From positions 247,164-311,163 of the forward strand of contig NZ_JNXG01000013.1 in NCBI RefSeq assembly GCF_000717025.1: a stretch of DNA of 64,000 bases. The letters run 5' to 3'. The first letter of the stretch is position 1. Each line of letters opens with the position of its first letter. The position numbers were made by a program, and so were the translations under genes. The notes under the pieces are model-generated. The model was not told the origin of the DNA. It saw only the letters and a list, made by a program, of their open reading frames with translations, and searched no databases. Shown here in pieces: positions 35,126-44,166 of the stretch. The DNA comes from Streptomyces atroolivaceus. GTDB lineage: Bacteria > Actinomycetota > Actinomycetes > Streptomycetales > Streptomycetaceae.

Positions 35126-36339
35126 CGGGCCGGTCCTGCCTTCCCCCGTGAAACCTTCGGAACCTTCAACTCGACCTCGGCGCCCTGGCCGGGCACCGAG
35201 ATCAGCTCTGCTGTGCCGCCCAGATCGCGCAGCCGCCCGCGGATCGACAGGGCGACGCCGAGCCGGCCCTCCCCTTCCGCCTGGTCGAGCCTGCCCTCCG
35301 GGATGCCCGGGCCGTCGTCCCGGACCGTGACGATCACCGCGTCCGGCTCGTCCTCGACCAGGATCCATGCCTGGGCGTCCGGCCCCGCGTGAACCCGGAC
35401 GTTGTCCAGCGCGGCACTCACCGCGGCGGCGAGTTCACGCGCCGCGCCGGCGGCGAGCAGCACCGGGGCGCCGGGCTCCGCGAAGGTGACCCGGGAGCCC
35501 GCGTGCGGAGCGAGCAGGGCGCGCAGATCGGATTCGGCGCTCTCCGCCGCGACGTCGTCGACCACGCGGACCACCGCGCCGTCGGCACTGTCCTCGGAGA
35601 CCCGTGTCGTGGGCACCAGGCCGCTGGAGACCAGGGTCCGCAGGGCGACCTCCTGCTCGCCGGCCATCCGGCCGAGCTCCGCGGCCTCGCCGCCCAGGGC
35701 CGTGCCGCGCCGCTGGACCATGGCCAGGACCTGGAGGACGCTGTCGTGGATGTCCCGCGCGAGCCGCTCCCGCTCCCGGGTGGCGGCCTCGATCTCCAGG
35801 GCACGTGCCAGGGTGCGCTCACTGGCACGGGCCACCTCGACGACGTAGCCGATGGCGATGGAGGCGACCCAGACGAGCACCACGTTGTGGAAGGTGTCCT
35901 CGCTCGGTTCGCCGCGCTCGATGATGTTGGCGACGGCGACGAGGGTGGAGGCGAAGGCCGCCCAGCGCCAGCCGCCCTTGAGCGCGAACGCGAGGACGGA
36001 CCCCGCGGTCCAGATCGACGGGAGCGTCGGGCCGTCCATGTGCCGGGCGTCGAAGTCGGCGAGGGGGGTCAGGAGGATTCCGGTCAGGGCGACGGTGAGG
36101 TCCAGGCCGAGGAAACGCTTGGTGCAGCTGGCCGCGTTGGCCACCCTGGGAAGGGTGACGAGTGTCCAGAGGGCGAGGACCACCAGGAAGACGAAGGTCA
36201 CCCAGGGCCGCTCGTACTTCCCGTGGCCGAAGCCCGCGAGCAGCGCGGCGTAGATCAGCGTCAGTACGCGGTACGCGGTCAGCGCCCGCCACAGCGGCTG
36301 CTCGACCGACATCCGCACGACCCGTTCACGACCTGCCAT
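35122..36339 (-). CDS. macS: Sensor histidine kinase, MacS-like
   Basis: 405-residue membrane kinase of the HisKA_3 (NarX) class. Five to six membrane helices lie in the first 160 residues. The dimerisation helix carries the phosphorylated His198 in RDIHDSVLQVLAMV. The ATPase has the N-box SAALDNVRVHAG and G-box VRDDGPGIPEG. ATG 36339 is chosen because GGGGGAGGGG lies directly upstream; an earlier start would add 10 Gly-rich residues. Coupled to macR by a 4-bp overlap. PlsC lies upstream in the same direction. Confidence 0.9.
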   Translation of the reverse strand: MAGRERVVRMSVEQPLWRALTAYRVLTLIYAALLAGFGHGKYERPWVTFVFLVVLALWTLVTLPRVANAASCTKRFLGLDLTVALTGILLTPLADFDARHMDGPTLPSIWTAGSVLAFALKGGWRWAAFASTLVAVANIIERGEPSEDTFHNVVLVWVASIAIGYVVEVARASERTLARALEIEAATRERERLARDIHDSVLQVLAMVQRRGTALGGEAAELGRMAGEQEVALRTLVSSGLVPTTRVSEDSADGAVVRVVDDVAAESAESDLRALLAPHAGSRVTFAEPGAPVLLAAGAARELAAAVSAALDNVRVHAGPDAQAWILVEDEPDAVIVTVRDDGPGIPEGRLDQAEGEGRLGVALSIRGRLRDLGGTAELISVPGQGAEVELKVPKVSRGKAGPAR

Positions 36340-36423
36340 GTCCCCTCCCCCGGTTCCCGCCCCTGCCATGCTGCCCGCCCCGGACGGTCGACGGCGCGTC
36401 CACGCGCCGGACCGCTCCGTCCC

Positions 36424-37119
36424 CTACTTCTTCGCCGCCTCGGCGATCTGCCGCTTGGCCGCGGTCGCGTAGATGTCCACGTACTCCTGGCCCGACAGCT
36501 TCATGATCTCGTACATGACCTCGTCGGTCACCGAACGCAGGATGAAGCGGTCGCCGTCCATGCCCTGGTAGCGGCGGAAGTCCAGCGGCTCGCCGATCCT
36601 GATGCCCGGTCGCATCAGCCTGGGCACCACCTGGCCGGGCGGCTGGATCTTCTCCGTGTCGATCATCGCCACGGGGATGACGGGCGCGCCTGTGGCGAGG
36701 GCGACCCGGGCGAGGCCGCCGGGCTTGCCTCGGTAGAGCCGTCCGTCGGGTGACCGGGTGCCCTCCGGGTAGATACCGAAGAGCCCGCCGCTCTCGATCA
36801 CCTGGATGCCCGCCTTGATCGCCGCCTCCCCCGCACCGCGGCCACCGGAGCGGTCCACCGGGAGCTGTCCCACGCCCTTGAAGAACGCGGCGGTGAGCTT
36901 GCCCTTCACCCCGGGAGCCGTGAAGTACTCCGCCTTGGCGATGAAGGTCACCTTGCGGTCGAGGACGGCCGGCAGGAAGAAGGAGTCGGAGAACGACAGA
37001 TGGTTGCTCGCGAGGATCGCCGGCCCGTGTGCGGGAATGTTCTCCAGGCCTTCCACCCATGGCCTGAAGGCGAGCTTCAGAGACCCGCCGATGGAGAACT
37101 TCATTGCGCCGTAGATCAA
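36424..37119 (-). CDS. plsC: 1-acyl-sn-glycerol-3-phosphate acyltransferase
   Basis: Transfers an acyl group to lysophosphatidic acid to form phosphatidic acid. 231 residues with the PlsC motifs: NHLSFSD (H40...D45), FIAKAEYF, YPEGTRSPDG (Glu119) and VIPVAMIDTEKI. The start is a TTG at 37119 with AGGAGG 8 nt upstream; ATG 15 nt further in has no SD. The short interval to macS (84 bp) makes co-transcription possible. Confidence 0.9.
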   Translation of the reverse strand: MIYGAMKFSIGGSLKLAFRPWVEGLENIPAHGPAILASNHLSFSDSFFLPAVLDRKVTFIAKAEYFTAPGVKGKLTAAFFKGVGQLPVDRSGGRGAGEAAIKAGIQVIESGGLFGIYPEGTRSPDGRLYRGKPGGLARVALATGAPVIPVAMIDTEKIQPPGQVVPRLMRPGIRIGEPLDFRRYQGMDGDRFILRSVTDEVMYEIMKLSGQEYVDIYATAAKRQIAEAAKK

Positions 37120-37346
37120 CTCGGGTGCCTCCTGTGTGCCGTCCGACAGACCTTAACCTGTGGGGACCGGGGGCATTCCCGCCCGCTCGGGGCGGTGTCC
37201 TCGCAGGCGTTCCCCGCCGGTCCCCCGCAGGTGGCGGCCGCTCGGCCGGTGACGGCCCTGGTCGGTGTCGGCCCGGTCGCGTACGGTGAGGTAATCCTTT
37301 CGCACACCCCCCGCACCCCGCCCCGCTTCATGAACAGGAGACCCTG

Positions 37347-38126
37347 GTGCCGGTCCTCCCCGGAGCCGAGCCGTTCCGCCACGAGGGCGGAGAGGTCGGC
37401 GTCCTCCTCTGTCACGGATTCACGGGCTCGCCGCAGTCGCTGCGTCCCTGGGCCGGCTATCTGGCGGAGCGCGGACTGACCGTGTCCCTCCCGCTGCTGC
37501 CCGGTCACGGCACACGCTGGGAGGACATGGCGGTCACGGGCTGGCAGGACTGGTACGCGGAGGTCGACCGGGAGCTGCGGGCGCTGCGGGCGCGGTGCGA
37601 GCAGGTCTTCGTCTTCGGCCTCTCCATGGGCGGGGCCCTGGCGCTGCGCCTCGCCGCGAAGCACGGGGACGAGATCACGGGTCTGGTGCTGGTGAATCCG
37701 GCGAACAAGGTGCACGGCCTGTCGGCGTACGCCCTGCCGGTGGCCCGGCATGTGGTGCGGACGACGAAGGGGCTGACCAGCGACATCGCGCTGGAGGGCT
37801 CCGAGGAGATCGGCTACGACCGGGTCCCGCTGCACGCCGCGCACTCCGTGCGGACGTTCTTCCGTCTGGTGGACGCCGATCTGCCCCAGGTCACCCAGCC
37901 GATCGTGCTGCTGCACAGTCCGCAGGACCATGTCGTGCCGCCGGCCGACTCGGCGCGGATCCTCAGCCGGGTCTCGTCCAGGGACGTAGACGAGATCCTC
38001 CTGGAACAGAGCTACCACGTGGCGACGTTGGACCACGATGCGGAGCGGATCTTCGACGAGAGCTACCGGTTCATCGACCGCCTCGCACCCAACGCTGGCA
38101 AGAAGGGGAGCACGTCCGGTGGCTGA
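37347..38126 (+). CDS. Alpha/beta-hydrolase, Est30/monoacylglycerol-lipase-like esterase
   Basis: 259-residue cytosolic hydrolase. Oxyanion motif LLCHGFTGSP (20-29), nucleophile elbow GLSMGG (Ser93), Asp194 in SPQDHVVP and His224 in QSYHVATLDHD complete the triad. This pattern matches carboxylesterases of the Est30 type. GTG 37347 follows AGGAGACCCTG. Its last 8 bp overlap the next gene, so they are coupled. Confidence 0.9.
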   Translation: MPVLPGAEPFRHEGGEVGVLLCHGFTGSPQSLRPWAGYLAERGLTVSLPLLPGHGTRWEDMAVTGWQDWYAEVDRELRALRARCEQVFVFGLSMGGALALRLAAKHGDEITGLVLVNPANKVHGLSAYALPVARHVVRTTKGLTSDIALEGSEEIGYDRVPLHAAHSVRTFFRLVDADLPQVTQPIVLLHSPQDHVVPPADSARILSRVSSRDVDEILLEQSYHVATLDHDAERIFDESYRFIDRLAPNAGKKGSTSGG

Positions 38127-38790
38127 GCACGACGCGGAGCGCGCGGGCAGTGACGAGGAGCGCGAACCGCGCCCCACGGAGGGAACGGCCGCGCCCGAGG
38201 GCACGGAGGCGGCCAGGCCGCTCGACGAGGCCGCGGCCTGGGAGGCGATCGTGGCGGGGTACGGCGAGGAGCCGCCGGACCCGCCGGGCGCCAAGCCGTT
38301 CAAGTCGATCGAGGACCTGGCCCTGCTGGAGGACGACCAGCTCAACGTCCTGGACCCCTCGCCGGAGTCCGGGGCGGGCGGTGACACGGACAAGGGCGTC
38401 GGCGACAAGGCGCCTGGCGGCCCCCCGGAGAAGAAGCCGCTCGGCGGTTCGGTCGTCTTCGCCCCCGGGGTCGCCGGCCCGCGCGACTACGGCCTGGAGG
38501 AGCCCAAGGACGGTGACGTCGACGATCCGGACGACGGCGAGGAGGGACACTTCGTCCCGCCGGAACCGCCGCCGCTGCCCGAGGCCGATGTGACGGCGAA
38601 GTTCGCCTGGCTCGCGGTCGTCGGCGGCCCCGTGCTGATGCTGCTCGCGGTACTGATGCAGTGGGAGATGACGTGGTGGCTGACCACTCTCTCCATCGGC
38701 GGTTTCCTGGGCGGCTTCGCCACCCTGGTGGCGCGCATGCCCCACGACGACGAAGAGGACGACGATCCGGGGCGCGGCGCCGTCGTCTGA
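38119..38790 (+). CDS. Acidic protein with two C-terminal membrane helices
   Basis: 223 residues, unknown function. About 145 acidic, Pro/Gly-rich, probably disordered residues include a conserved-looking segment PFKSIEDLALLEDDQLNVL. Two membrane helices (FAWLAVVGGPVLMLLAVLMQ and WWLTTLSIGGFLGGFATLVA) and a strongly acidic end (PHDDEEDDDPG) follow. Both tails should face the cytosol. GTG 38119 has AAGGGGAG upstream and overlaps the esterase gene, which hints at a joint role near the membrane. Confidence 0.75.
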   Translation: MAEHDAERAGSDEEREPRPTEGTAAPEGTEAARPLDEAAAWEAIVAGYGEEPPDPPGAKPFKSIEDLALLEDDQLNVLDPSPESGAGGDTDKGVGDKAPGGPPEKKPLGGSVVFAPGVAGPRDYGLEEPKDGDVDDPDDGEEGHFVPPEPPPLPEADVTAKFAWLAVVGGPVLMLLAVLMQWEMTWWLTTLSIGGFLGGFATLVARMPHDDEEDDDPGRGAVV

Positions 38791-38820
38791 GCCGGGAGAG
38801 CCGCACGGCTGTCCGTACCA

Positions 38821-38890
38821 GGGCACGGCAGGACCCTGTCCTGGCATCGGCGCCGTGCCCCGGCCTGTCCCGGCATCGGGCGCCGTGCCC
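38821..38890. repeat. 26-27-bp direct repeat and hairpin between convergent genes
   Basis: CCTGTCCTGGCATCGG followed by CGCCGTGCCC (38835-38860) recurs at 38864-38890 with one substitution and one inserted G. GGGCACGGC (38821-38829) can pair with GCCGTGCCC in either copy, so the region may form alternative terminator hairpins. Confidence 0.65.
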
Positions 38891-38894
38891 AGGC

Positions 38895-39656
38895 TCAGCC
38901 GCCTGCCGGCACCCTCAGGGCGGCCAGGACGGGCAGATGGTCCGTGGCCGCCCTCAGGTCCGCACCGGTGAGTCCGGGCAGGTCCGCGGGGACGCCGCAG
39001 CCGAGCACCTCGATGCCGTCGGTCGCGAACACGGCATCGATCCGCTTGCGCGGTGCGTCCGGCGGGAAGGTGAGCTCACCTCCCCAGGGCCGCACGGCCC
39101 GGCAGTCCTGGAGCCGCCCGGCCAGCCGCCGGAAGGCGCCCCCCTCCGGTACGTCGTTGAGGTCGCCGGCCACGACGGCGTGCGGGACGTCCATCGCGTC
39201 GATCCGTTCCAGCAGCATTCCCGCCTGCGCCTGCCGTTCCTCCCGTTGCAGGCTCAGGTGGCAGCTCACGACGCCGAGCCGGGCCCCGGCGATCCGCACG
39301 ACCGCCGTGGCCAGGCCCCGCCGGTGCAGCCCCGGTGTGAGCGGCAGCAGGACGTCCTCGGTGCGTTCCACGGTCGCGCGCAGGGAGCAGAGCAGCAGGG
39401 GCCCCGCGGCCGTGGCCCCGCCGCTGAGGATCACCAGATCGGTCATGGCCGCGAGCCGCGCCGCCGCCTTGCGCCAGCGGAAGAAGCGCGGAGCCTCCTG
39501 GACGCACACCAGGTCGGGTGCGCAGGCGCGGATGACACGGGCCAGCGCTTCGGTGTCGTCGCGCAGTGAGCGGACGTTGTAACTGAGCACCCTGATGACG
39601 GCCGAACCGTCCGGCTCGGTACGGGAGTCGGGCAGCGGCATCGGCATCGTGACCAT
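38895..39656 (-). CDS. Endonuclease/exonuclease/phosphatase-family protein
   Basis: 253-residue EEP-fold hydrolase (DNase I/exonuclease III-like); substrate unknown. Motifs: VLSYNVRSL (metal Asn), LVCVQEAPRF (metal Glu), VVSCHLSL, VVAGDLNDVPEG (catalytic Asp and Asn), KRIDAVFA and TDHLPVLAAL (final His). ATG 39656 is preferred to GTG 39665 because TATCGT ends 7 nt before it. No signal peptide is seen. Confidence 0.87.
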   Translation of the reverse strand: MVTMPMPLPDSRTEPDGSAVIRVLSYNVRSLRDDTEALARVIRACAPDLVCVQEAPRFFRWRKAAARLAAMTDLVILSGGATAAGPLLLCSLRATVERTEDVLLPLTPGLHRRGLATAVVRIAGARLGVVSCHLSLQREERQAQAGMLLERIDAMDVPHAVVAGDLNDVPEGGAFRRLAGRLQDCRAVRPWGGELTFPPDAPRKRIDAVFATDGIEVLGCGVPADLPGLTGADLRAATDHLPVLAALRVPAGG

Positions 39657-39669
39657 GGGAGGCACGATA
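39657..39669 (-). promoter_or_regulatory. Predicted -10 element for a leaderless transcript
   Basis: On the minus strand TATCGT (39669-39664) is followed by 7 nt and the ATG at 39656. Confidence 0.45.
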
Positions 39670-39731
39670 CGACGGACGCCCGCCGCTCCCCGGAGGGCGC
39701 GACGGGCGTCGGAGGTGCCGTGGTGGTGAGG

Positions 39732-40673
39732 TCAGCCCTGGCGCGCCAGGTCGGCGGCGCCCACCAGCCCCGCCTTGCCGCCCAGTTGGGCCGCGAGGAC
39801 CTGCGCGTGCGGACGCCACTCGCCGCCGATCAGCCAGCGCCGGAAGGACTTGCGGATCGGGTCGAGGACCAGCTCGCCCTCGTCCGAGACTCCGCCGCCG
39901 ACGATGAAGGCCGACGGGTCGAAGAGCGAGGCGAGGTCGGCCAGTCCGGCGCCGGCCCAGCGGGCCAGCTCACGGAAGGAGTCGACGGCCACCGGGCAGC
40001 CCTGCCGGGCGGCCTGGCTGATGTGCTTGCCCTCGATGCCCTCCACCGTGCCGTCGCCGAGCCCCAGCAGGATCGTGGCGTTCTCCGGGGTGGCGTTGGC
40101 GCGCTGCTTCGCGTACCGCACGAGCGCACGCCCGGAGGCGTACTGCTCCCAGCAGCCCTGGCTGCCGCAGCCGCAGAGCAGCCCGTCCGGGACGACCCGG
40201 ATGTGACCGAACTCCGCCGCGACGCCGAAGCGTCCGCGACGCAGCTTGTTGCCGATGATGATGCCGCCGCCGAGGCCGGTGCCGAGCGTGATGCAGATGA
40301 CGTCGTCGTGCCCCTGGCCGGCGCCGAAGCGGTATTCGCCCCAGGCCGCCGCGTTGGCGTCGTTCTCCACGACGACGGGCAGGCCGACGCGCTGCTCGAC
40401 CTTGTCCTTGAGCGGCTCGTGGCGCCAGTTGATGTTGGGAGCGAACAGCACGGTGGCGCGCTTGTCGTCGACGTATCCGGCCGCGCCGATGCCCACGGCC
40501 TCGACGTCGTGTCCCTCGCTCGCTCCGGACACGGCGGAGCTGATCGCGTCCACGATGCCTTCGGCGGTCGGCGGGGTCGATACCTTGAACGTCGAGAGGA
40601 TCCGGCCCTCTTCGTCGACCACTCCAGCCGCGATCTTCGTGCCGCCGATATCGACGCCGATGGTGAGTCCCAT
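39732..40673 (-). CDS. glkA: ROK-family glucokinase
   Basis: Phosphorylates glucose with ATP. 313 residues: ATP motif GVDIGGTKIAAGVV (6-19), catalytic Asp105 in NDANAAAWGE, ROK zinc ligands His157 (EFGHIRV), C167, C169 and C174 (CGCGSQGC). In S. coelicolor the glucokinase at the corresponding position (GlkA) is also required for glucose repression; the same role here is inferred. GAGGG lies about 5 nt before ATG. DUF5304 gene is upstream on the same strand. Confidence 0.95.
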   Translation of the reverse strand: MGLTIGVDIGGTKIAAGVVDEEGRILSTFKVSTPPTAEGIVDAISSAVSGASEGHDVEAVGIGAAGYVDDKRATVLFAPNINWRHEPLKDKVEQRVGLPVVVENDANAAAWGEYRFGAGQGHDDVICITLGTGLGGGIIIGNKLRRGRFGVAAEFGHIRVVPDGLLCGCGSQGCWEQYASGRALVRYAKQRANATPENATILLGLGDGTVEGIEGKHISQAARQGCPVAVDSFRELARWAGAGLADLASLFDPSAFIVGGGVSDEGELVLDPIRKSFRRWLIGGEWRPHAQVLAAQLGGKAGLVGAADLARQG

Positions 40674-40748
40674 GAATCCCTCAGTTTCGGTCGAGCCCCG
40701 CTACGGCCAACCGTACCCGAGCCGGGGACGGGTATTTCCTGCCCAGGG

Positions 40749-41240
40749 TCAGTCCAGGTCGATGTGTTCGCTGCCGCCGGTGCCCTCGTCACGCGGGTCC
40801 GAGGGGTCCTCGGCCGCCTTCTTCCCGGGGCCGGAGGCGCCTCCGGTGGCGCCCGGGGTACCTCCCGCGCCTTCGGTGCCCTGCGTCCAGCGGCCCTCCT
40901 GGCCCTCGACTGCGGAGCGGTAGGCGGCGAGGAGTTCGTTCCCCGCGGCGGCGAGATGGTCGAACAGTTCCGGATTGCGCTCGATGACGGGCTCGACCGC
41001 GGACTTGGCCTGCCGGATCACCTGCTGGACGGTTCCCTGCGCGGCCATGCCGAGCAGCGGCGACTGGAGCGAGGAGACCTTGTCGGCCACCGCGTCGATC
41101 AGTTTGCGCAGCTCGTCGGCAGCGGATCCCGGCTGCTGTCCGTACTGGGCCCGGCGGCGGGCCTTCTCCCCTTCGAGGTCCTCGGCGCAGGCCTCCGCCC
41201 ACGCGTCGTCGTCGACGGGACGATCGGTGGCTTCACTCAT
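40749..41240 (-). CDS. DUF5304 protein
   Basis: 163 residues, unknown function. A helical core (DDDAWAEACAEDLEGEKARRR, then ELRKLIDAVADKVSSLQSPLL and VEPVIERNPELFDHLAAAGNELLAAY) is followed by a Gly/Thr/Pro-rich acidic tail. No membrane segment. ATG 41240 is used because AGGAG lies 7 nt upstream; the longer frame lacks support. It stands between the ArsA-like gene and glkA in the same direction. Confidence 0.75.
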   Translation of the reverse strand: MSEATDRPVDDDAWAEACAEDLEGEKARRRAQYGQQPGSAADELRKLIDAVADKVSSLQSPLLGMAAQGTVQQVIRQAKSAVEPVIERNPELFDHLAAAGNELLAAYRSAVEGQEGRWTQGTEGAGGTPGATGGASGPGKKAAEDPSDPRDEGTGGSEHIDLD

Positions 41241-41320
41241 GGCGGACTCCTGCGACGCGGTTGCCTGCGTGGCCGTGCGAGCCACGTACTACCGACGTTA
41301 CCCGACCGGTGGTACGCCGT

Positions 41321-42502
41321 TCATTGTGTCCGAGGCCAGAGCCCGGGGTCAGGTGTGAACCGGACACGCAGGACGCCGTCGGTCAGCGCGGCCCCTGACA
41401 CGGTGCAGCGACGCAGCGCGGACTCCAGACGCACGATGCGGTGGAACGGTCCTGCGGTGAGGAGCAGTTCGTCCCCGCGCCGGACGAGCGTGAGGTCCTC
41501 CTTGACGGCTCCGGGCAGCGGCAGGCACCAGGCGATGACGCCGTCCCCCGCGTCCTCGGTCCACCAGGGGTCCCCGGCGCGTCCCGGAGTCCGGTCGTCG
41601 GGTGCGCAGGACCCGGCGAGCAGGGCCAGGTCCTCGACGGTGCGCGGCTCACGGCCGAGGTGGGCGGTCTCACGCACGGTGGTCCCGGACGCCCACTCCT
41701 GGTGCCAGGTGTCCAGGCACTTCTCCTGCCGGGCGGCGAGATCGGCGAACCACGGATCGCCGGAGTGGCGGGGCAGGACCCGGGAGGCCACGACGGAGTC
41801 GACGCGCAGTCCGTGCAGGGCGAGTCCGGTACGGGCGGTGCTCAACGCCTCGACGGCGGAGGGCCCTGGTTCGGCCACCAGCCTCACGGTGGTCGCGTTG
41901 TCCTCGATCAGCGCTTCGACGGCAGCCAGCTCGGCGTCCTTGCGGGCGGCCGCCTCGTACAGCCACTGGGCGGGCATGGGGACACCGGCGAGCTGGGCGA
42001 GCACCGGGCGCAGGGCGCGGGCGGCCTGCCGTTCCCTGGGCAGGAGGCGGCGCAGATAGCGGCGCAGCTGCCCGGGCAGGGCGAGCAGCGCGAGGGCTTC
42101 GGTGAGCGGGGGCAGGTCGACGACGAGGGCCTCGTAGCCCTCGTCCGCCCAGTCGCCCTCGGCCGCGCGGCGCAGGGTGTGCAGGACGGCGAGCTGTGCG
42201 CTGCCGGGCAGTTCGGTGAGTTCCTCACCGTCGAGCCGGTTGGCACCGAGCAGGTCGAGCACCCCGGACGCCCGGTCCTGGAGGTCGAGGAGCTCTCCGC
42301 GGAAGTGTGCGGCGGAGTCGATCCGGACGCAGGCGAGCCGCACGGCGACCTCGGTGGGCGCGGCGCCCACGGGGAAGGCGGGCACGGCGTCGGCGGAGAC
42401 CAGGAGGGTGCGCCGGCCACTGCGGGCCGAGGCGAGCGCGGTCGCCGCCGCGACGGTGGTACGGCCCGCGCCGCCGGGGCCGGTGACGAGGACCGTACGC
42501 AC
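41321..42502 (-). CDS. ArsA/GET3-like ATPase with deviant P-loop
   Basis: 393 residues of the ArsA/Get3 deviant-Walker ATPase type. The P-loop is GPGGAGRTTV (8-17); the canonical form is GKGGVGKT, so both lysines, including the signature one, are changed to Pro and Arg. DLPPLTEALALLALPG occupies the switch II/Walker B region, and QLAGVPMPAQWL and VVASRVLPRHSGDPWF follow. No arsenic gene is nearby. It may bind but not hydrolyse ATP. GTG 42502 lies 4 bp after the SRPBCC stop, so both are in one operon. Confidence 0.8.
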   Translation of the reverse strand: MRTVLVTGPGGAGRTTVAAATALASARSGRRTLLVSADAVPAFPVGAAPTEVAVRLACVRIDSAAHFRGELLDLQDRASGVLDLLGANRLDGEELTELPGSAQLAVLHTLRRAAEGDWADEGYEALVVDLPPLTEALALLALPGQLRRYLRRLLPRERQAARALRPVLAQLAGVPMPAQWLYEAAARKDAELAAVEALIEDNATTVRLVAEPGPSAVEALSTARTGLALHGLRVDSVVASRVLPRHSGDPWFADLAARQEKCLDTWHQEWASGTTVRETAHLGREPRTVEDLALLAGSCAPDDRTPGRAGDPWWTEDAGDGVIAWCLPLPGAVKEDLTLVRRGDELLLTAGPFHRIVRLESALRRCTVSGAALTDGVLRVRFTPDPGLWPRTQ

Positions 42503-42506
42503 GTGA

Positions 42507-42956
42507 TCAGACCTTCGGGACGGACTCGACGCGCTTCTTCAGCCCGGCGAGGGCCCGGTCGATGATGACCTTCTCGGCCTTGCGCTTGATCATGCCCAGG
42601 AGCGGGATCTTGACGTCGACGGCGAGCCGGTAGGTGACCTCGGTACGGTCGCCGTCCCCCAGGGGTGCCAGCGCGTAGCTGCCGTCGAGCGCGCGGAGCA
42701 TCTGGGACTTGACGAGGGTCCAGCCCACCTCGTAGGGGCTGTTCCAGGTGTAGGCGAGGACGTGGTCGTCCTTGATCGCTCCGGCGTCCAGGACGAGGCG
42801 GACCTGCTCGGCGCGTCCCAGGTCGTCGGTGGCCAGGATCTCGGCCTCCTTCACCTCTCCGGTCCATTCCGGATAGCGGGCGAAGTCGGCGATCACTCCC
42901 ATGACGTCGGCCGGTGCCGCCTCGATCGTGATGCTCGAGCTGGTGTGTTCAGCCAT
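42507..42956 (-). CDS. SRPBCC (START-like) family protein
   Basis: 149-residue helix-grip protein with a hydrophobic ligand pocket, of the polyketide-cyclase/CoxG-like type. Visible: SSITIEAAPADVMGVIADFARYPEWTGEVKE, the SRPBCC opening, WTLVKSQMLRALDGSYAL and the C-terminal helix ALAGLKKRVESV. Ligand unknown. It is followed within 4 bp by the ArsA-like gene, a pairing seen in Streptomyces. Confidence 0.87.
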   Translation of the reverse strand: MAEHTSSSITIEAAPADVMGVIADFARYPEWTGEVKEAEILATDDLGRAEQVRLVLDAGAIKDDHVLAYTWNSPYEVGWTLVKSQMLRALDGSYALAPLGDGDRTEVTYRLAVDVKIPLLGMIKRKAEKVIIDRALAGLKKRVESVPKV

Positions 42957-43076
42957 CGCAGTGGCCCTCCAGTGCGGTGTACCGGTCGCGTTCGGCAGAG
43001 GCCTGCCATGTGCAGGCTATCGCGTGCCGACGGCCCTCCCGTCCGCGCCCCGGCCCGCGGCCGGTTGCCGTGTCGC

Positions 43077-43886
43077 TCACCACTCCAGGGCCCATGGGCG
43101 CCCGCTGGAGGCGAAGTGGCCGACGTTGACGCACTCGGTGGCGCCTATCCGCATCCGGCGCACCAGCGGCTGGTGCACATGGCCGAAAAGGGCGTAGCGG
43201 GGGCGGGTGCGGTGGATGGCGTCGAGGAGTGCGCGGCTGCCGCGCTCGAAGCGCCGGGCCACGGTGTCGTACGTCAGCTCGGGGACGTCCGGCGGGATGT
43301 GCGAGCACAGGACGTCCACGGGCCCGAGCGCCTCGACCTTGGCGGCGTACTCCTCGTCGCTGATCTCGTACGGGGTGTTCATGGGGGTCCTGAGGCCGCC
43401 CCCGACGAAGCCGAACACCCGGCCACCGATCTCGACACGTTCACCGTCCAGCACGGTGGTACCGGAATTGGCGTACTCGGGCCAGAGCGCCGGCACGTCG
43501 ACGTTGCCGTAGGTGGCGTACGTCGGGGTGGGCATCACCGCGAACATCTCGGCGTACTGCTTGCGTACGGCCGACAGGATCGCCGCGTTGCGGTCCCGGC
43601 CGGCCCACAGTTCGCGGCCGAAGGCGCGTGCCTCCTCGAAGCGGCGTGCGGTGCGCAGCTCCACGATGCGGTCGGCGTTGGCGACCCCGAAGAGGTCGGG
43701 GAAGATGCCGCGCGAGTGGTCTGCGTAGTCGAGGAAGAGGACCAGGTCACCCAGGCAGATCAGGGCGTCCGCGCCGTCACCGGCCCGTGCCAGCGCCTCC
43801 GCGTTCCCGTGCACGTCACTGACCACGTGTACGCGTGTCCGTCGGGTGGGGGTTGTGTGCTGATCGTGCGGTGTGCCGGCTCGCAT
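43077..43886 (-). CDS. Metallophosphoesterase
   Basis: 269-residue calcineurin-like phosphoesterase. The two-metal motifs are VVSDVHGNAEAL, LICLGDLVLF, YGNVDVP, VLCSHIPPD and LFGHVHQPL. Substrate unknown. A much longer frame extends upstream, but ATG 43886 is chosen: homologous sequence begins there and TAGGGT ends 7 nt before it. Confidence 0.9.
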   Translation of the reverse strand: MRAGTPHDQHTTPTRRTRVHVVSDVHGNAEALARAGDGADALICLGDLVLFLDYADHSRGIFPDLFGVANADRIVELRTARRFEEARAFGRELWAGRDRNAAILSAVRKQYAEMFAVMPTPTYATYGNVDVPALWPEYANSGTTVLDGERVEIGGRVFGFVGGGLRTPMNTPYEISDEEYAAKVEALGPVDVLCSHIPPDVPELTYDTVARRFERGSRALLDAIHRTRPRYALFGHVHQPLVRRMRIGATECVNVGHFASSGRPWALEW

Positions 43887-43899
43887 GGAGATCACCCTA
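43887..43899 (-). promoter_or_regulatory. Predicted -10 element for a leaderless transcript
   Basis: On the minus strand TAGGGT (43899-43894) is followed by 7 nt and the ATG at 43886. Confidence 0.55.
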
Positions 43900-44166
43900 G
43901 GTCGCCGCGCGCTGCTCTGGGTAGAGGCCGCCGGACCTGCGATTACTTCCGGATCGGGACACGGGTGGACTAATGTGCGCCGAAGGACCACGGATATGTG
44001 TGATGCATAAGACATATGGCCGGATCCCCCTTTCCGGAACCGAGTACCGGTGGGTAACGTCCCGCCAGTCCAGTCGTGCTCACCCCACTGAGCATCTGCC
44101 AGGCTTGGACCGATCCGGTGCGTCGCACAGAGCCGTGGAACCGGAGCCCGATGAGGAGCAGCAGTC

